Shown: positions 1 to 8,215, numbered from the stretch's first letter. The stretch is DNA of 32,121 nucleotides from Rhodothermales bacterium (GCA_013002165.1 JABDKO010000143.1:1-32121); one strand, 5' to 3'. The notes: generated by a model not told the origin, from the sequence alone. Made by a program: numbers and translations.

Positions 1-1264
1 TGATCGAAATATTGCCGAGCGCCATCCAGTAGACCGCGATGCGCAGTTTATCCTCGTCAACATTTTCGATGGCACGGGTGAATGTTTCTCTGGACAGATC
101 ATCTGAGCCCGAGCTGAAGCTGGCAAAAGCCAGTATTTCGAGCAAACCGGCATCGTGGGGAAAAAACAGAAGGCCGTCTGAAGCGACTCCGATTGCTTCT
201 ACCAATGCACCAGCACGAAATAATGCGCCGGCCGACTTTTGCCAGACCTCGCGAATTCTGACTTCCTTCTGCAGAACACCGTTGTAGTATCCAGCGGCCT
301 CGTCAAACCGTTTCAGCTTGTAGTACAAATCCCCCAGTAGCATAGAGGACTCAATTGTTGGATCCCCGGCATTCGCCTGCTTCAGAATGTGTTCCGCTTC
401 CAGGTAGTTGGCGACGTCGTCAGACGCTATCAAAGAGCGGGCCCTTTCCAGGAGTTCAGTTGTCGAGGTCGCCGCCAGACCGTCGGGTGCAGTTGCTGTT
501 GGTTCATTGCTGTCGTCAAGCCGGGCCAGTCGTTCCGCAATGTCTGTGGCTGCCTCAGGGAGTGACTTCAGACCATCAAGCAGATCCTTTGCCTCGCGAC
601 TTCGGCCCTCAGCGGCAAGAACATCACTCATGGCAAGCACGACTGGCAGTGCGACGACATCCTGGGATCCAATGAGGGTGATCAGTCGATCGATTTCACC
701 CGCTGCACTTGATCTGACAAACAGTTCGGCGGCGATGTCATAGACTATCGGCGAGTCAAAGGCCGCACGCACAGGTAGAGCGATCAGGCTTTCAGCGGCT
801 TGGTTATATTGCAACTCTCCAATGAGGTATCTGACAAGAGTCAATCGATATCCCGGATTTTCTGGAGATTCCTGAACCAAACGTTCCATAATGACGATTG
901 CTTCGCCCGGTCTTCCAACGGTAGCATACAGGGAAGCAAGGTTTTCTTTAACGTCTCTCACGTCACTTAGAGATGCCGCAGATTCAGCATAGAACACCGC
1001 GGATTCGAGGTCATCGATAGCAGCGTACGATTTTGACAGTTCAACGAGTACGTTTGCGTTGTCGGAATCGAATCGCAAACTCCTTAGGAACAGGGACACT
1101 GCCACGTCGTGGTTACCAATGTATGCCTGTGTAAGACCCCTGACGAAAATCGCTTGAGCTTGAATCGCGCTGTCCCGGGCTGGAGATTCCTGAGACCATG
1201 ACGGGATGGCTGACGCAAACATCGTCAGGACAAGAAAAATTATAGTTGAGACGATCGACTTCAT
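1..1264 (-). CDS. Exported TPR-repeat protein, C-terminus cut by window edge
   Basis: An open frame runs from an ATG at 1264 (minus) to the left edge without a stop: 421 codons, incomplete. Residues 1-24 look like a Sec signal peptide (MKSIVSTIIFLVLTMFASA, then a likely cleavage near 'SWSQ'). The rest is helical with repeated TPR-type units, for example around 'GNHDVAVSLFLRSLRFDSDN', 'IDDLESAVFYAESAASL', 'VGRPGEAIVIMERLVQESP' and 'LKRFDEAAGYYNGVL'. TPR proteins are scaffolds for protein-protein contacts; with a signal peptide this one should act in the periplasm or at the envelope. No enzymatic motif is visible, so the partner is unknown. It is divergent from the GCS2-CBS gene, with 180 bp between them that probably hold both promoters. 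The exported TPR assignment is solid; any specific role would be a guess. Confidence 0.85.
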   Translation of the reverse strand, partial: MKSIVSTIIFLVLTMFASAIPSWSQESPARDSAIQAQAIFVRGLTQAYIGNHDVAVSLFLRSLRFDSDNANVLVELSKSYAAIDDLESAVFYAESAASLSDVRDVKENLASLYATVGRPGEAIVIMERLVQESPENPGYRLTLVRYLIGELQYNQAAESLIALPVRAAFDSPIVYDIAAELFVRSSAAGEIDRLITLIGSQDVVALPVVLAMSDVLAAEGRSREAKDLLDGLKSLPEAATDIAERLARLDDSNEPTATAPDGLAATSTTELLERARSLIASDDVANYLEAEHILKQANAGDPTIESSMLLGDLYYKLKRFDEAAGYYNGVLQKEVRIREVWQKSAGALFRAGALVEAIGVASDGLLFFPHDAGLLEILAFASFSSGSDDLSRETFTRAIENVDEDKLRIAVYWMALGNISI

Positions 1265-1444
1265 TGTGGTAGGCGGGTTCTTGTCCAAAACGAGGAGCCG
1301 GAGGATCTTGTTTCAAAACGAAAAAGGCATCGCTCATGCGTACTTGGATGGCTGACGGGCGAAAAACGAGTTCATGAAGCTGGATATTCACCTTGTTGTT
1401 CGCTATCGTACTGCTCGCACTGATAACTCTATCGCAAACACAGT

Positions 1445-3364
1445 ATGGGTCTCCACGACGTCGACAATAATGTCTCCCCCGAGGAACTTCGAGCGTTTAC
1501 CAGGCAACTAATCAAGGATGTTCGGGCGATGGAGCATATGCTTCGCGAAGGGATGTTCGATACAGGTCCGAGACGAATCGGCGCCGAACAGGAGTTGTTT
1601 TTGGTTGATTCACGCTGGCAGCCGGCGCCACTCGCCATGGAGGTGCTGGAACACAGTACTGACGATCGTCTCGTGACAGAACTGACGCGTTTCAATCTCG
1701 AATTTAATCTGCACCCATCGCATTTTGGTGGAACATGTCTGAGCGACATGGAAGTACAGATCAATGAGTTGATGTCATACACTAGAAAGCTTGCCGCCAC
1801 TGTCGGAGCTCAGGTCGCAATTACGGGAATCTTGCCAACGATTCATCTGTCAGACCTTGGTCTTGACAACATGGCGCCGATCCCCAGATACTTTGCACTG
1901 AATGACGCGTTGCTTAGGCTTCGCGGCGGTCCGGCACAGTTTCAAATTCGTGGCGTCGACGAACTGTTCTTCAAGCATGATACTATACTTGTAGAAGGTT
2001 GCAACACGAGTTTTCAGACGCACTTTCAGGTTACTCCGGAGGAGTTTCCGAGGTTTTATAATTTCGCTCAGGCGATCGCCGGGCCGGTTCTGGCATGTTC
2101 TGCAAACTCACCGGTCCTGTTCGGCAAACGCCTATGGAGAGAGACACGGATTGCTCTGTTTCAGCAGGCAGTCGACACCCGAAGTTCTAATCTTTATCTC
2201 AGGGAGATGAGTCCGCGGGTGCACTTCGGATCCGGTTGGGTGGAGAAGTCCGTGATGGATCTTTATAAGGAAGATATTGCACGGTTCAGGGTGATCCTCA
2301 CAACTAAATACGAAGATCCGTTTGAAGTCCTGGCGGATGGTAAGATCCCGAAACTGCATGCGCTTATGCTGCACAATGGAACTGTTTATAGATGGAACAG
2401 AGCCTGCTATGGAATAACGGAAGGCGTCCCGCATCTTCGCATTGAGAATCGAATCCTTCCAGCTGGTCCATCGGTTGTGGATGAGGTCGCTAACGCCGCA
2501 TTCTGGTTTGGTCTCGTTGCAGGACTGGCCGAGGAGGTTGAAGACATCCGCGATCACCTTGAATTTGATCATGCGAAAAACAATTTTGTCTCTGCGGCGA
2601 GACAGGGAATTGACTCACACCTGACATGGTTCAACGGAGAGCGTTATGCCGCTGTGGATTTGATTACGGACAAACTACTGCCCATCGCTCGAAAGGGCCT
2701 TGCTTCGGCGAACATTGCCAGCGCTGATATTGACAAGTATCTCGGTACGATCGAGAAACGCTGCGCAACGAAAATGTCAGGCTCGCAATGGTTAGTCGAG
2801 TCGTTGGCAACCATGCGACGGACAAATCCGGACAGCACGAGAGCCGATCGACTCAACTCAACAGTCTCCTCAATGATCGAGTTGCAGAAGACAGGCGCAC
2901 CCGGACACGAATGGCCACTTGCCACCCTTGACGATTCGGTCGCGATGCGATGGATGCCGAACACCCGTGTCGAGCATTTCATGAGCACGGACTTGTTTAC
3001 TGTCAATGAGGACGAAATAGTCGAACTCGTTGCGTGCATCATGGACTGGAGACGGATCAGACATATTCTGGTCGAGGATGTCAATCAGAGACTTGTCGGC
3101 ATCATCTCGCACCGGTCACTGCTCCGGTTCTTGTCGGAGCATGGAGGTTCGAAAGGGCAAGAGGTTGCCGTGAGCGAGATTATGGTTCGTGATCCAATAT
3201 CGATCTCTGCCGACCGTCCGACAATCGAGGCAATTGACCTCATGAGAAAGCATCAGATTGGAGCCCTTCCGGTCTTGCAGGCTGGTGAACTCGTGGGCAT
3301 AATTACCGAACGTGACTTCTACAAGATAGCGGGTGAGCTTCTGGACGATACAGTCGAAAGGTAG
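1445..3364 (+). CDS. GCS2-family carboxylate-amine ligase fused to two C-terminal CBS domains
   Basis: 639 residues. The first ~430 match the glutamate-cysteine ligase type 2 (GCS2/YbdK) family: the acidic metal/ATP-binding segment IGAEQELFLVD lies at residues 45-55, followed by 'TRFNLEFNLHP', the family-like 'FQTHFQV', and 'PHLRIENRILPAGPS'. Such enzymes join a carboxylate to an amine using ATP through an acyl-phosphate; YbdK has weak glutamate-cysteine ligase activity, but the true substrate is often unknown. Residues ~507-565 and ~577-630 are two CBS motifs ('VEHFMSTDLFTVNEDE', 'VSEIMVRDPISISADRP', 'GALPVLQAGELVGIITERDF'). A CBS pair (Bateman module) usually binds adenine nucleotides and tunes a catalytic domain, so energy-state control of the ligase is the natural inference. 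The stop codon directly abuts the stop of the convergent downstream gene. No clear Shine-Dalgarno precedes the ATG. The protein is cytoplasmic, without a signal peptide. Confidence 0.85.
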   Translation: MGLHDVDNNVSPEELRAFTRQLIKDVRAMEHMLREGMFDTGPRRIGAEQELFLVDSRWQPAPLAMEVLEHSTDDRLVTELTRFNLEFNLHPSHFGGTCLSDMEVQINELMSYTRKLAATVGAQVAITGILPTIHLSDLGLDNMAPIPRYFALNDALLRLRGGPAQFQIRGVDELFFKHDTILVEGCNTSFQTHFQVTPEEFPRFYNFAQAIAGPVLACSANSPVLFGKRLWRETRIALFQQAVDTRSSNLYLREMSPRVHFGSGWVEKSVMDLYKEDIARFRVILTTKYEDPFEVLADGKIPKLHALMLHNGTVYRWNRACYGITEGVPHLRIENRILPAGPSVVDEVANAAFWFGLVAGLAEEVEDIRDHLEFDHAKNNFVSAARQGIDSHLTWFNGERYAAVDLITDKLLPIARKGLASANIASADIDKYLGTIEKRCATKMSGSQWLVESLATMRRTNPDSTRADRLNSTVSSMIELQKTGAPGHEWPLATLDDSVAMRWMPNTRVEHFMSTDLFTVNEDEIVELVACIMDWRRIRHILVEDVNQRLVGIISHRSLLRFLSEHGGSKGQEVAVSEIMVRDPISISADRPTIEAIDLMRKHQIGALPVLQAGELVGIITERDFYKIAGELLDDTVER

Positions 3365-3814
3365 TTACTCCTCGTCATCGTCTTTGGGTTCGGATTCATC
3401 GTCCTCCTCTTCCTGGAGATCATCGGACTCAAAGTCATTTTCGACTTCATCCAGACTCTCTACGTCGTCGTAGTCTGAGTCGTCCTCATCCGCATCCAGA
3501 TCGTCATCGTCGTCGACGATAGCTGGTTTGACGATGGCCTTCGGGTCCGCGCCTTCGGCCAGGACGTATTTGGTCCCCATGTAGTGCGGTCCTGCTTCCT
3601 GGATCAAACCGAGATCTCGCATTCGGGCAGCTACGCTGAAAAGTATCGGGTCAAACCCTTTTCCCGGCTTGAATAGATTCGCGTTCTTGCCTTTAGGGCC
3701 GAGGATGATAACCCAGCCTCGCTCCAGCTTGGTGAGGGCTAGTTGGAGTGTTTTATCTTTTGAAACTGTGGGCGGAACGCGTGTCGCGAATCCGTCGTCG
3801 CTATTACCTGACAT
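3365..3814 (-). CDS. Small protein of unknown function with long acidic C-terminal tail
   Basis: 149 residues, not assigned to a family. Residues ~1-100 look globular, with a basic patch ('LGPKGKNANLFKPGKGF') and helix-prone stretches. From about residue 101 to the end the chain is almost entirely Asp/Glu with a few Ser/Tyr, and should be disordered and strongly negative. Acidic tails of this kind occur on nucleic-acid-interacting or chaperone-like proteins and can mimic DNA or RNA, but nothing here proves that. There is no signal peptide or membrane segment. The stop codon (3365-3367) touches the stop of the GCS2-CBS gene (3362-3364), so the two convergent genes have no spacer. Upstream (3815-3935) is a 121-bp gap holding a stem-loop that probably ends the DUF547 transcript. 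A low-complexity shadow frame is possible, but the globular N-terminal half and clean ATG argue for a real gene. Confidence 0.7.
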   Translation of the reverse strand: MSGNSDDGFATRVPPTVSKDKTLQLALTKLERGWVIILGPKGKNANLFKPGKGFDPILFSVAARMRDLGLIQEAGPHYMGTKYVLAEGADPKAIVKPAIVDDDDDLDADEDDSDYDDVESLDEVENDFESDDLQEEEDDESEPKDDDEE

Positions 3815-3904
3815 AAGCTCGGAAACTCGATTAAGTTCAAAAAGTCATGTGGAACTACAGATACCTAAACGAAGGCCGGAGATACCTGCAGCCTGCTCTC
3901 GTAA

Positions 3905-3926
3905 ATTAACGCACAGGAACGTTAAT
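3905..3926 (-). terminator. Stem-loop just after the DUF547 gene, possible terminator
   Basis: A perfect 7-bp inverted repeat, ATTAACG / CGTTAAT (3905-3911 and 3920-3926) with an 8-nt loop, begins about 10 nt beyond the DUF547 stop on the minus strand. The stem is AT-rich and followed on the minus strand by a short T run (TTTACG), so it is a weak intrinsic terminator candidate. It could also act as an operator for the small acidic protein downstream. Confidence 0.4.
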
Positions 3927-3935
3927 CGGCGATAG

Positions 3936-4766
3936 CTACTGCAATTTAATATCATTAACAAACCATAAATATTCGAACTCGATATTATCGCTATTTCGAA
4001 GATCGTCGGCTGAACGATTGATCAGTGCAGATCTCAATTTTGTATAACCAGGTCGATCCTTCGACATGTATCGCAGAAGGTAGTCCCCGATTCTCTCTCC
4101 GTCCTGCTCGAAGTCGGGTCCAAACCAGTCAAGCAGGGAAGACAGTACTATTATATCTCCCTCGGCGCGAAAGTATTTCTCCGAGTCGACGAAACCAGTC
4201 ATGGCTTGCTGCAAAAACGCGTCCACTGTCTTCTCCGTGAAAGCCACAGGTAGTAGTGGGGGACAGGATATGGCGGCGCAGTTCAAGCCGACATGAATGC
4301 GAGGGTCAAGACGGGAAACAGCAAGGTCGGAGTGTCGTGCGGCAGGTTGCCGGCGAAGGATGGTGTGTTCGATTTCATCGAGGCTAATCGAATAACCCGC
4401 TGCAAGTCGGTCCGATTTGAAAAACTCTTCGGCCAGATTGTCCTTGATGATATCTCGGGCCTCCGGGTTCCTGACGATGTTGTTGAGCATGTGGACGTTA
4501 TAGGCATTTATCCAGAATGCCTTTTTCTGGTCATCGTTCTCCAGGGGACCATCGTAGTTTTCGACAAGGCCAATGATTTTTTCAAAAGACTGGTTGAGAG
4601 GTCCTCTCAACTGGTCGTAGTCGACAAAACCCTCATCAGATACTACCGCCTGCAGCAGCGACGACAGGTCCGCTTCCAGATCTACCGGCAGGGGGGCGGT
4701 GCCATTTGCAGACAGCGCGACAACAACAGCGACGAGAGTCGATGAGCGGAGCAGGTCAGTCCACAT
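3936..4766 (-). CDS. DUF547 domain protein, exported
   Basis: 276 residues. Residues 1-~24 form a short N-terminal hydrophobic segment (LRSSTLVAVVVALSANG) consistent with a signal peptide. The body matches the DUF547 family: AFWINAYN at 83-90, 'DPRIHVGLNCAAISCPPL' at ~154-171, 'LLDWFGPDF' near 211-219 and an ending close to the usual 'Y-x-W-x-x-N' (YLWFVND). The conserved Asn, His and Cys residues in the central motif suggest a catalytic or metal site, but the biochemical function of DUF547 is not settled; a link to the cysteine-protease-like or transglutaminase-like fold is only speculation here. It lies 78 bp downstream of the M23 peptidase on the same strand, so the two may share a transcript. 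Family call is firm, function open. Confidence 0.85.
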   Translation of the reverse strand: MWTDLLRSSTLVAVVVALSANGTAPLPVDLEADLSSLLQAVVSDEGFVDYDQLRGPLNQSFEKIIGLVENYDGPLENDDQKKAFWINAYNVHMLNNIVRNPEARDIIKDNLAEEFFKSDRLAAGYSISLDEIEHTILRRQPAARHSDLAVSRLDPRIHVGLNCAAISCPPLLPVAFTEKTVDAFLQQAMTGFVDSEKYFRAEGDIIVLSSLLDWFGPDFEQDGERIGDYLLRYMSKDRPGYTKLRSALINRSADDLRNSDNIEFEYLWFVNDIKLQ

Positions 4767-4844
4767 ACATTGGCAACTTGTTCGTTGAGAAATCGGTGCT
4801 CGTCACGCCGGTGGTATTGAATCGTTCCGCAGGATTGGGCAACG

Positions 4845-6167
4845 CTACGGTGCGGGAATTGAGCTGTTTACAATTACGGGCACTGAGTCCATTATTGCCA
4901 GAGAGTCCAGTTGATGCAGGTAGTCGTCCCGAAGGTCAGCAAAAAGATCTGTATTCTCTTCTGAGACAGGATGTGCGGAGGGGAACTCCTCACGATTTGG
5001 ATCAACCTGTGAGCCGTTCTTCCAGAAACGGTAGCATACATGCGCGCCACGCGCAAGGCCGGTGCTTCCAACATATCCGATCAGGTCTCCCTGTTTGACA
5101 TGAACGCCCTTCTTGATTCCTCGAGCTATACGAGACATGTGGAGGTAGCCCGTTGAGAACGTCCCGTTATGCCGAATTTTTACCCAGTTACCATTGTATT
5201 TCCGATATCCGGCCTCTTCGATCACACCATCACCCGTGGCACGAATCGGCGTCCCGGTGGGAGCTGCATAGTCTGTTCCGAGGTGCGCACGATATGTTTT
5301 GAGTACCGGGTGAAATCTCCGACCCGTGTACCGTGAACTGATGCGCGAATACTTGACGGGAGCCTTGAGAAAAGCTTTCTGCAGACTATTGCCCTCCTCA
5401 TCGAAATATGCGACTGATCCTTCGCGATCAAAATGGAAAGCGAGGTATTCGTCCTTCATGTGAGTAAAACGCGCGGCATGGATCTGCCCGACACTGATCG
5501 TTCGATCACCGACAAGACGCTCATCGTAGATTACCTCGTACTTGTCACCCTGCTGGATCCGGTAAAAGTCTATCTGCCATGCAAAAACCTCAGACAATTC
5601 GTAAGCAAGTGTCGGGTCGACACCCTGGTCCAGAAGAGTCTGATAGAGGCTCCCGGTAATGCTTCCCTGTGCGTAATGTCGTTTGATCCGGATCGGTCGC
5701 GAATCGCGATAGACTTTCCCACCGACAAGATCAAAGATGAAAAACTGAACGGCGTTGTGTTCATAGACGAGGTATTCCGGCAGGTTATCTTTTCGATACA
5801 CCGTGTACTTCTTGCCTGCCTGCCACCCGCGCAGATCAAACGTTCCCTCTGAGCTCTCAATCAGGGACTGGACAATAGGGTATTCTATACCCACATCACG
5901 CAGTAAGTCTGAAAACGTCTGGTTTCTGCGGATACGACCACTCGAGGTTTCGAACGCATCTGCTTCGATCCCATACCCGTCGACTTCGAAATCGGCGCCA
6001 GTATGGAGTGAATCGTCGACGGCGACGGAGTTAGTGACACTCTCTGCCGGGTCAAACCGCAGGCCGCCTATCACAAGGATGACGACAAAGATGCAGGCGG
6101 TCGCTATGTAAATCCAGTTCCTGAGCAAGATGTATTGTCCTGTCTGCGCTGTCCGGTCAACGGGCAC
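4845..6167 (-). CDS. M23-family (LytM/NlpD-like) peptidoglycan endopeptidase, membrane-anchored
   Basis: 440 residues with an N-terminal transmembrane anchor (~18-36). A middle region of ~70-265 resembles the N-terminal domains that precede LytM cores in long M23 proteins ('NQTFSDLLRDVGI', 'LSEVFAWQIDFYRIQQGDKY'). The C-terminal M23 core (~275-390) shows H295-x3-D299 (HLGTD), H343 (YLHMS) and H376-V-C378 in place of the usual HxH. In LytM the first His of HxH is catalytic and the second binds zinc, so here the zinc ligand would be Cys. The following FWKNGSQVDP is, from memory, the form common in Bacteroidota M23 proteins. Expected role: cutting peptide cross-bridges in the periplasm during growth or division. 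The only plausible start is GTG (6167), since no Met precedes the membrane segment. DUF547 follows 78 bp downstream. Confidence 0.9.
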   Translation of the reverse strand: MPVDRTAQTGQYILLRNWIYIATACIFVVILVIGGLRFDPAESVTNSVAVDDSLHTGADFEVDGYGIEADAFETSSGRIRRNQTFSDLLRDVGIEYPIVQSLIESSEGTFDLRGWQAGKKYTVYRKDNLPEYLVYEHNAVQFFIFDLVGGKVYRDSRPIRIKRHYAQGSITGSLYQTLLDQGVDPTLAYELSEVFAWQIDFYRIQQGDKYEVIYDERLVGDRTISVGQIHAARFTHMKDEYLAFHFDREGSVAYFDEEGNSLQKAFLKAPVKYSRISSRYTGRRFHPVLKTYRAHLGTDYAAPTGTPIRATGDGVIEEAGYRKYNGNWVKIRHNGTFSTGYLHMSRIARGIKKGVHVKQGDLIGYVGSTGLARGAHVCYRFWKNGSQVDPNREEFPSAHPVSEENTDLFADLRDDYLHQLDSLAIMDSVPVIVNSSIPAP

Positions 6168-6179
6168 AGAATATAACTA

Positions 6180-6197
6180 ATGCTACTGTTCTAGCAT
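6180..6197 (-). terminator. Short stem-loop between adenosyltransferase and M23 genes
   Basis: A perfect 6-bp inverted repeat, ATGCTA / TAGCAT with a 6-nt loop, lies about 58 nt past the adenosyltransferase stop and 13 nt before the M23 start. It has no clear T-run, so it is a weak candidate for a terminator or a processing signal. Confidence 0.25.
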
Positions 6198-6254
6198 AGG
6201 GCGGGAGGATGTAAAACATAGTATCGGCCACCAGAACCCTTACGCTAAGCAATA

Positions 6255-6800
6255 TCAGGGTTTCCACGGAATATCCGTCAGGCCACTTCGCATGTTAGTC
6301 CAGCGCGCCAGCACAAACAGCAAATCAGACAGGCGATTCAGATAAATGGCAACGAAGGAGCCGTCGCCTGAGTCTTCGATACCGACGCATACACGCTCTG
6401 CTCGCCTGCAAACGGTTCGAGCGACGTGCATCATGGACGCCGCAGTGGATCCGCCGGGAAGGAAAAAGGTCTTCAGATCGTCCAGATCGTTTTCAAACCT
6501 GTCAATCAACGTCTCCAGTTCTTCCACATTGGCAGCCGAGATTCTGGGAACGGTCGGTCTGGCATCCGCCGGTGTAGCAAGATCGGCACCTGCGACAAAA
6601 AGCGAGTTCTGGAGGCCTTGCAGGACCTCGGCAACCGGATGCAATGCGTCGTCTTTCAGCAGGCTGTGAGCAACGCCAAGGATGGAGTTCAGCTCGTCTA
6701 CGGTCCCGTATGCTTCGATCCGCGAATGATTCTTACCTACGCGTCCGCCTCCAAACAGTCCCGTCGTTCCGTCATCTCCAGTTCGCGTATAGATTTTCAT
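6255..6800 (-). CDS. pduO: PduO-type cob(I)alamin adenosyltransferase
   Basis: 181 residues, normal for the PduO/MMAB family. The N-terminus carries the family signature in full: 'MKIYTRTGDDGTTGLFGG' (ATP-binding loop), then 'HSRIEAYGTVDELNS'. Later come 'FFLPGGSTAASMMHVARTVCRRAER' split across ~115-136 and 'YLNRLSDLLFVLAR' near 153-166, which form the active-site helices. The enzyme transfers the adenosyl group of ATP to cob(I)alamin, giving coenzyme B12, in the cytoplasm as a trimer. It is encoded 19 bp after the ABC ATPase gene on the same strand, so import and adenosylation of cobalamin are probably co-expressed. The ATG at 6800 is supported by the conserved N-terminal motif starting immediately. 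No B12-dependent enzyme is in the window, so the user of the cofactor is not shown. The symbol is used for the family; it is not part of a propanediol operon here. Confidence 0.95.
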   Translation of the reverse strand: MKIYTRTGDDGTTGLFGGGRVGKNHSRIEAYGTVDELNSILGVAHSLLKDDALHPVAEVLQGLQNSLFVAGADLATPADARPTVPRISAANVEELETLIDRFENDLDDLKTFFLPGGSTAASMMHVARTVCRRAERVCVGIEDSGDGSFVAIYLNRLSDLLFVLARWTNMRSGLTDIPWKP

Positions 6801-6819
6801 TCGCTCCGTCGCTTTCGTT

Positions 6820-7587
6820 TTATAGCTTGTAGTGAATTTGAATATCGCCCTCAGGATCCGTTTCTACATTAATATTCACCCGGAAAACATCAGAGATGAG
6901 TTCGGTACGGACAATTTCTGTTGGCGTGCCGCTGGCAACCACATTTCCGGCTGACAATACGATAATCCGGTCCGCAAACTGTGACGCCAGTTGCAAATCA
7001 TGAATAGCAGCGATTATCGTTTTCCCTTGTTGCGCATAGGATTTTACCCGTGACATAAAGTCATACTTGTGGTGAATGTCGAGGTGTGTGGTCGGTTCGT
7101 CGAGTAGAATGATATCTGTTTCCTGCGCGAGTGCCTGGGCAAGGAGAACTCGCTGCTGCTCACCGCCGCTGAGGTCAAGGATTGACCGGTTGCCAAGCCC
7201 CCCGAGATCGAGCTCGTCGGTCAATCTTTCTACGAGATCCCGGTCTGCAGTATCGTACGTCTGCAGCAGCGATTTATATGGAGCTCGACCCAGGAGAATC
7301 ATCTCCATGACACTGAAATCGAACGAGATAGGTAGAGCCTGCCGGACGAACGAAAGTTGCTGGGCCAGCTCGCGCGGTTTCCATTGATGCAACTCCTTTC
7401 CCGCGACTGATATCGAACCCGTGTATGGTTGATGACCGGCTATCGTACGAAGCAGTGTGGTCTTGCCGGCACCGTTGGGTCCGATGAGGGCAATCGCTTC
7501 GCCCGCAGATGTTTGCATTGACACGCTGTTCAGGATGCGGTTACCGCCTCGAACAACTGTCACGTTTTCTACGGTAACCGATAACAC
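6820..7587 (-). CDS. FecE/BtuD/HmuV-type ABC transporter ATPase, probable cobalamin or chelate import
   Basis: 255 residues, typical of the ATPases that pair with FecCD/BtuC permeases. Walker A is GPNGAGKTT (~36-44), the Q-loop is near 'LSFVRQALPISFDF', the signature is LSGGEQQR, Walker B is 'DIILLDEPTTHLD' and the H-loop is 'IAAIHDLQLA'. It would power import of vitamin B12, heme or an iron siderophore across the inner membrane. The neighbouring adenosyltransferase (19 bp downstream, same strand) favours cobalamin. No permease or binding protein lies beside it: upstream are a 157-bp gap and a divergent gene. The core must therefore be encoded elsewhere or the ATPase is shared. The start is GTG at 7587; no ATG is available before the 'LSVTVENVTVV' strand. 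Class call is very firm, substrate only moderately so. Confidence 0.9.
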   Translation of the reverse strand: MLSVTVENVTVVRGGNRILNSVSMQTSAGEAIALIGPNGAGKTTLLRTIAGHQPYTGSISVAGKELHQWKPRELAQQLSFVRQALPISFDFSVMEMILLGRAPYKSLLQTYDTADRDLVERLTDELDLGGLGNRSILDLSGGEQQRVLLAQALAQETDIILLDEPTTHLDIHHKYDFMSRVKSYAQQGKTIIAAIHDLQLASQFADRIIVLSAGNVVASGTPTEIVRTELISDVFRVNINVETDPEGDIQIHYKL

Positions 7588-7641
7588 TGCAGGTATTAAA
7601 TATCTGATTGGAGAGGGCCGGGGCGGGAACTTTGAACGCGA

Positions 7642-7662
7642 GGTTGACCATAAAGATCAACC
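7642..7662. promoter_or_regulatory. Inverted repeat in the divergent promoter region
   Basis: A perfect 6-bp inverted repeat, GGTTGA / TCAACC with a 9-nt loop (ccataaaga), sits in the 157-bp gap between the ABC ATPase and the divergent lipoprotein gene. It could be an operator controlling one or both. The gap has no recognisable B12-box (GCCACTG-type) sequence, so I do not call a cobalamin riboswitch. Confidence 0.3.
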
Positions 7663-7727
7663 CTGCAGATACCCACCGCGGGCTATAGGTTTTGCCATCG
7701 AACCCGATACTTTTAGAGCCATACCAG

Positions 7728-7736
7728 AAAGGAGGT
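7728..7736 (+). promoter_or_regulatory. Near-perfect Shine-Dalgarno for the lipoprotein gene
   Basis: AAAGGAGGT at 7728-7736 is a full complement to the anti-Shine-Dalgarno, with GGAGG ending 9 nt before the ATG at 7745. It fixes that start and is far stronger than what precedes most other genes here, suggesting high expression of the lipoprotein. Confidence 0.75.
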
Positions 7737-7744
7737 AACCTCAA

Positions 7745-8215
7745 ATGCCCGTGAGGACCCTAGCCTTAGTTTGTCTGGTTGTGCTGGCATCATGCGATAC
7801 AGCCGACCTCCAGAACGATTTCCTTGAAGAAGCCCGTCGGGCTCCATCAGGCGTAACTGTAACTAACGCAAACGGCGCCATTATCTCTGTTGACGATGAT
7901 GATTGGAGGACGGCGCCGTTATTTACAGGAAAAGTTATCGTCGAGCCTGCTTATCCCAATCCCGTTAGCGGCGGACTTGTCACGTTGCCGATAAGAATAC
8001 TTCAGTTTGATGATGTAACCGGGGGCCTTTTCGTACGAGCATTTAACGGCTCCAATCAGCTCATTACACTTGCAGAGGCTCTGGACACATCAAGTCCGGG
8101 CGTCTACACGATATCCATCAATCCGGGTCTACTAAGCGCCGTCGGATTGCACAGGTTGTTCCTTCAGGATTTCCTCGGTGAAATAGTTTCCTATGGTGAT
8201 CTCAGAATCGAATAA
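7745..8215 (+). CDS. Putative lipoprotein with FlgD/T9SS-like Ig domain
   Basis: 156 residues. The N-terminus is a type II signal peptide with lipobox VVLASC (Cys17), so the mature protein should be lipid-anchored. The segment at ~66-75, 'IVEPAYPNPVSGG', is the opening signature of the small C-terminal Ig-like domains (FlgD-like or type IX secretion sorting-like) common in Bacteroidota/Rhodothermota. It is followed by beta-strand-type repeats and an ending of 'LRIE'. There is no catalytic motif. A very strong ribosome-binding site decides the start. The next gene begins 23 bp before this one ends, and the third begins by a 4-bp overlap, so the three envelope genes form one operon and probably one functional unit. 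It may be a surface or periplasmic partner of the TonB-receptor-like protein; that is inference from gene order only. Confidence 0.75.
   Translation: MPVRTLALVCLVVLASCDTADLQNDFLEEARRAPSGVTVTNANGAIISVDDDDWRTAPLFTGKVIVEPAYPNPVSGGLVTLPIRILQFDDVTGGLFVRAFNGSNQLITLAEALDTSSPGVYTISINPGLLSAVGLHRLFLQDFLGEIVSYGDLRIE

Noticed and set aside
4293-4745. 150-residue plus-strand open frame opposite the DUF547 gene
   Set aside because: It is antisense to a well-supported DUF547 coding region with conserved motifs and has no recognisable domain.
5433-5852. 139-residue plus-strand frame opposite the M23 gene
   Set aside because: It is a shadow of the M23 coding region, which carries the conserved metal-binding motifs.
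7588-7744. Cobalamin riboswitch before the ABC ATPase or lipoprotein
   Set aside because: No B12-box-like GCCACTG element or matching stems are visible on either strand, and 157 bp is short for that aptamer.
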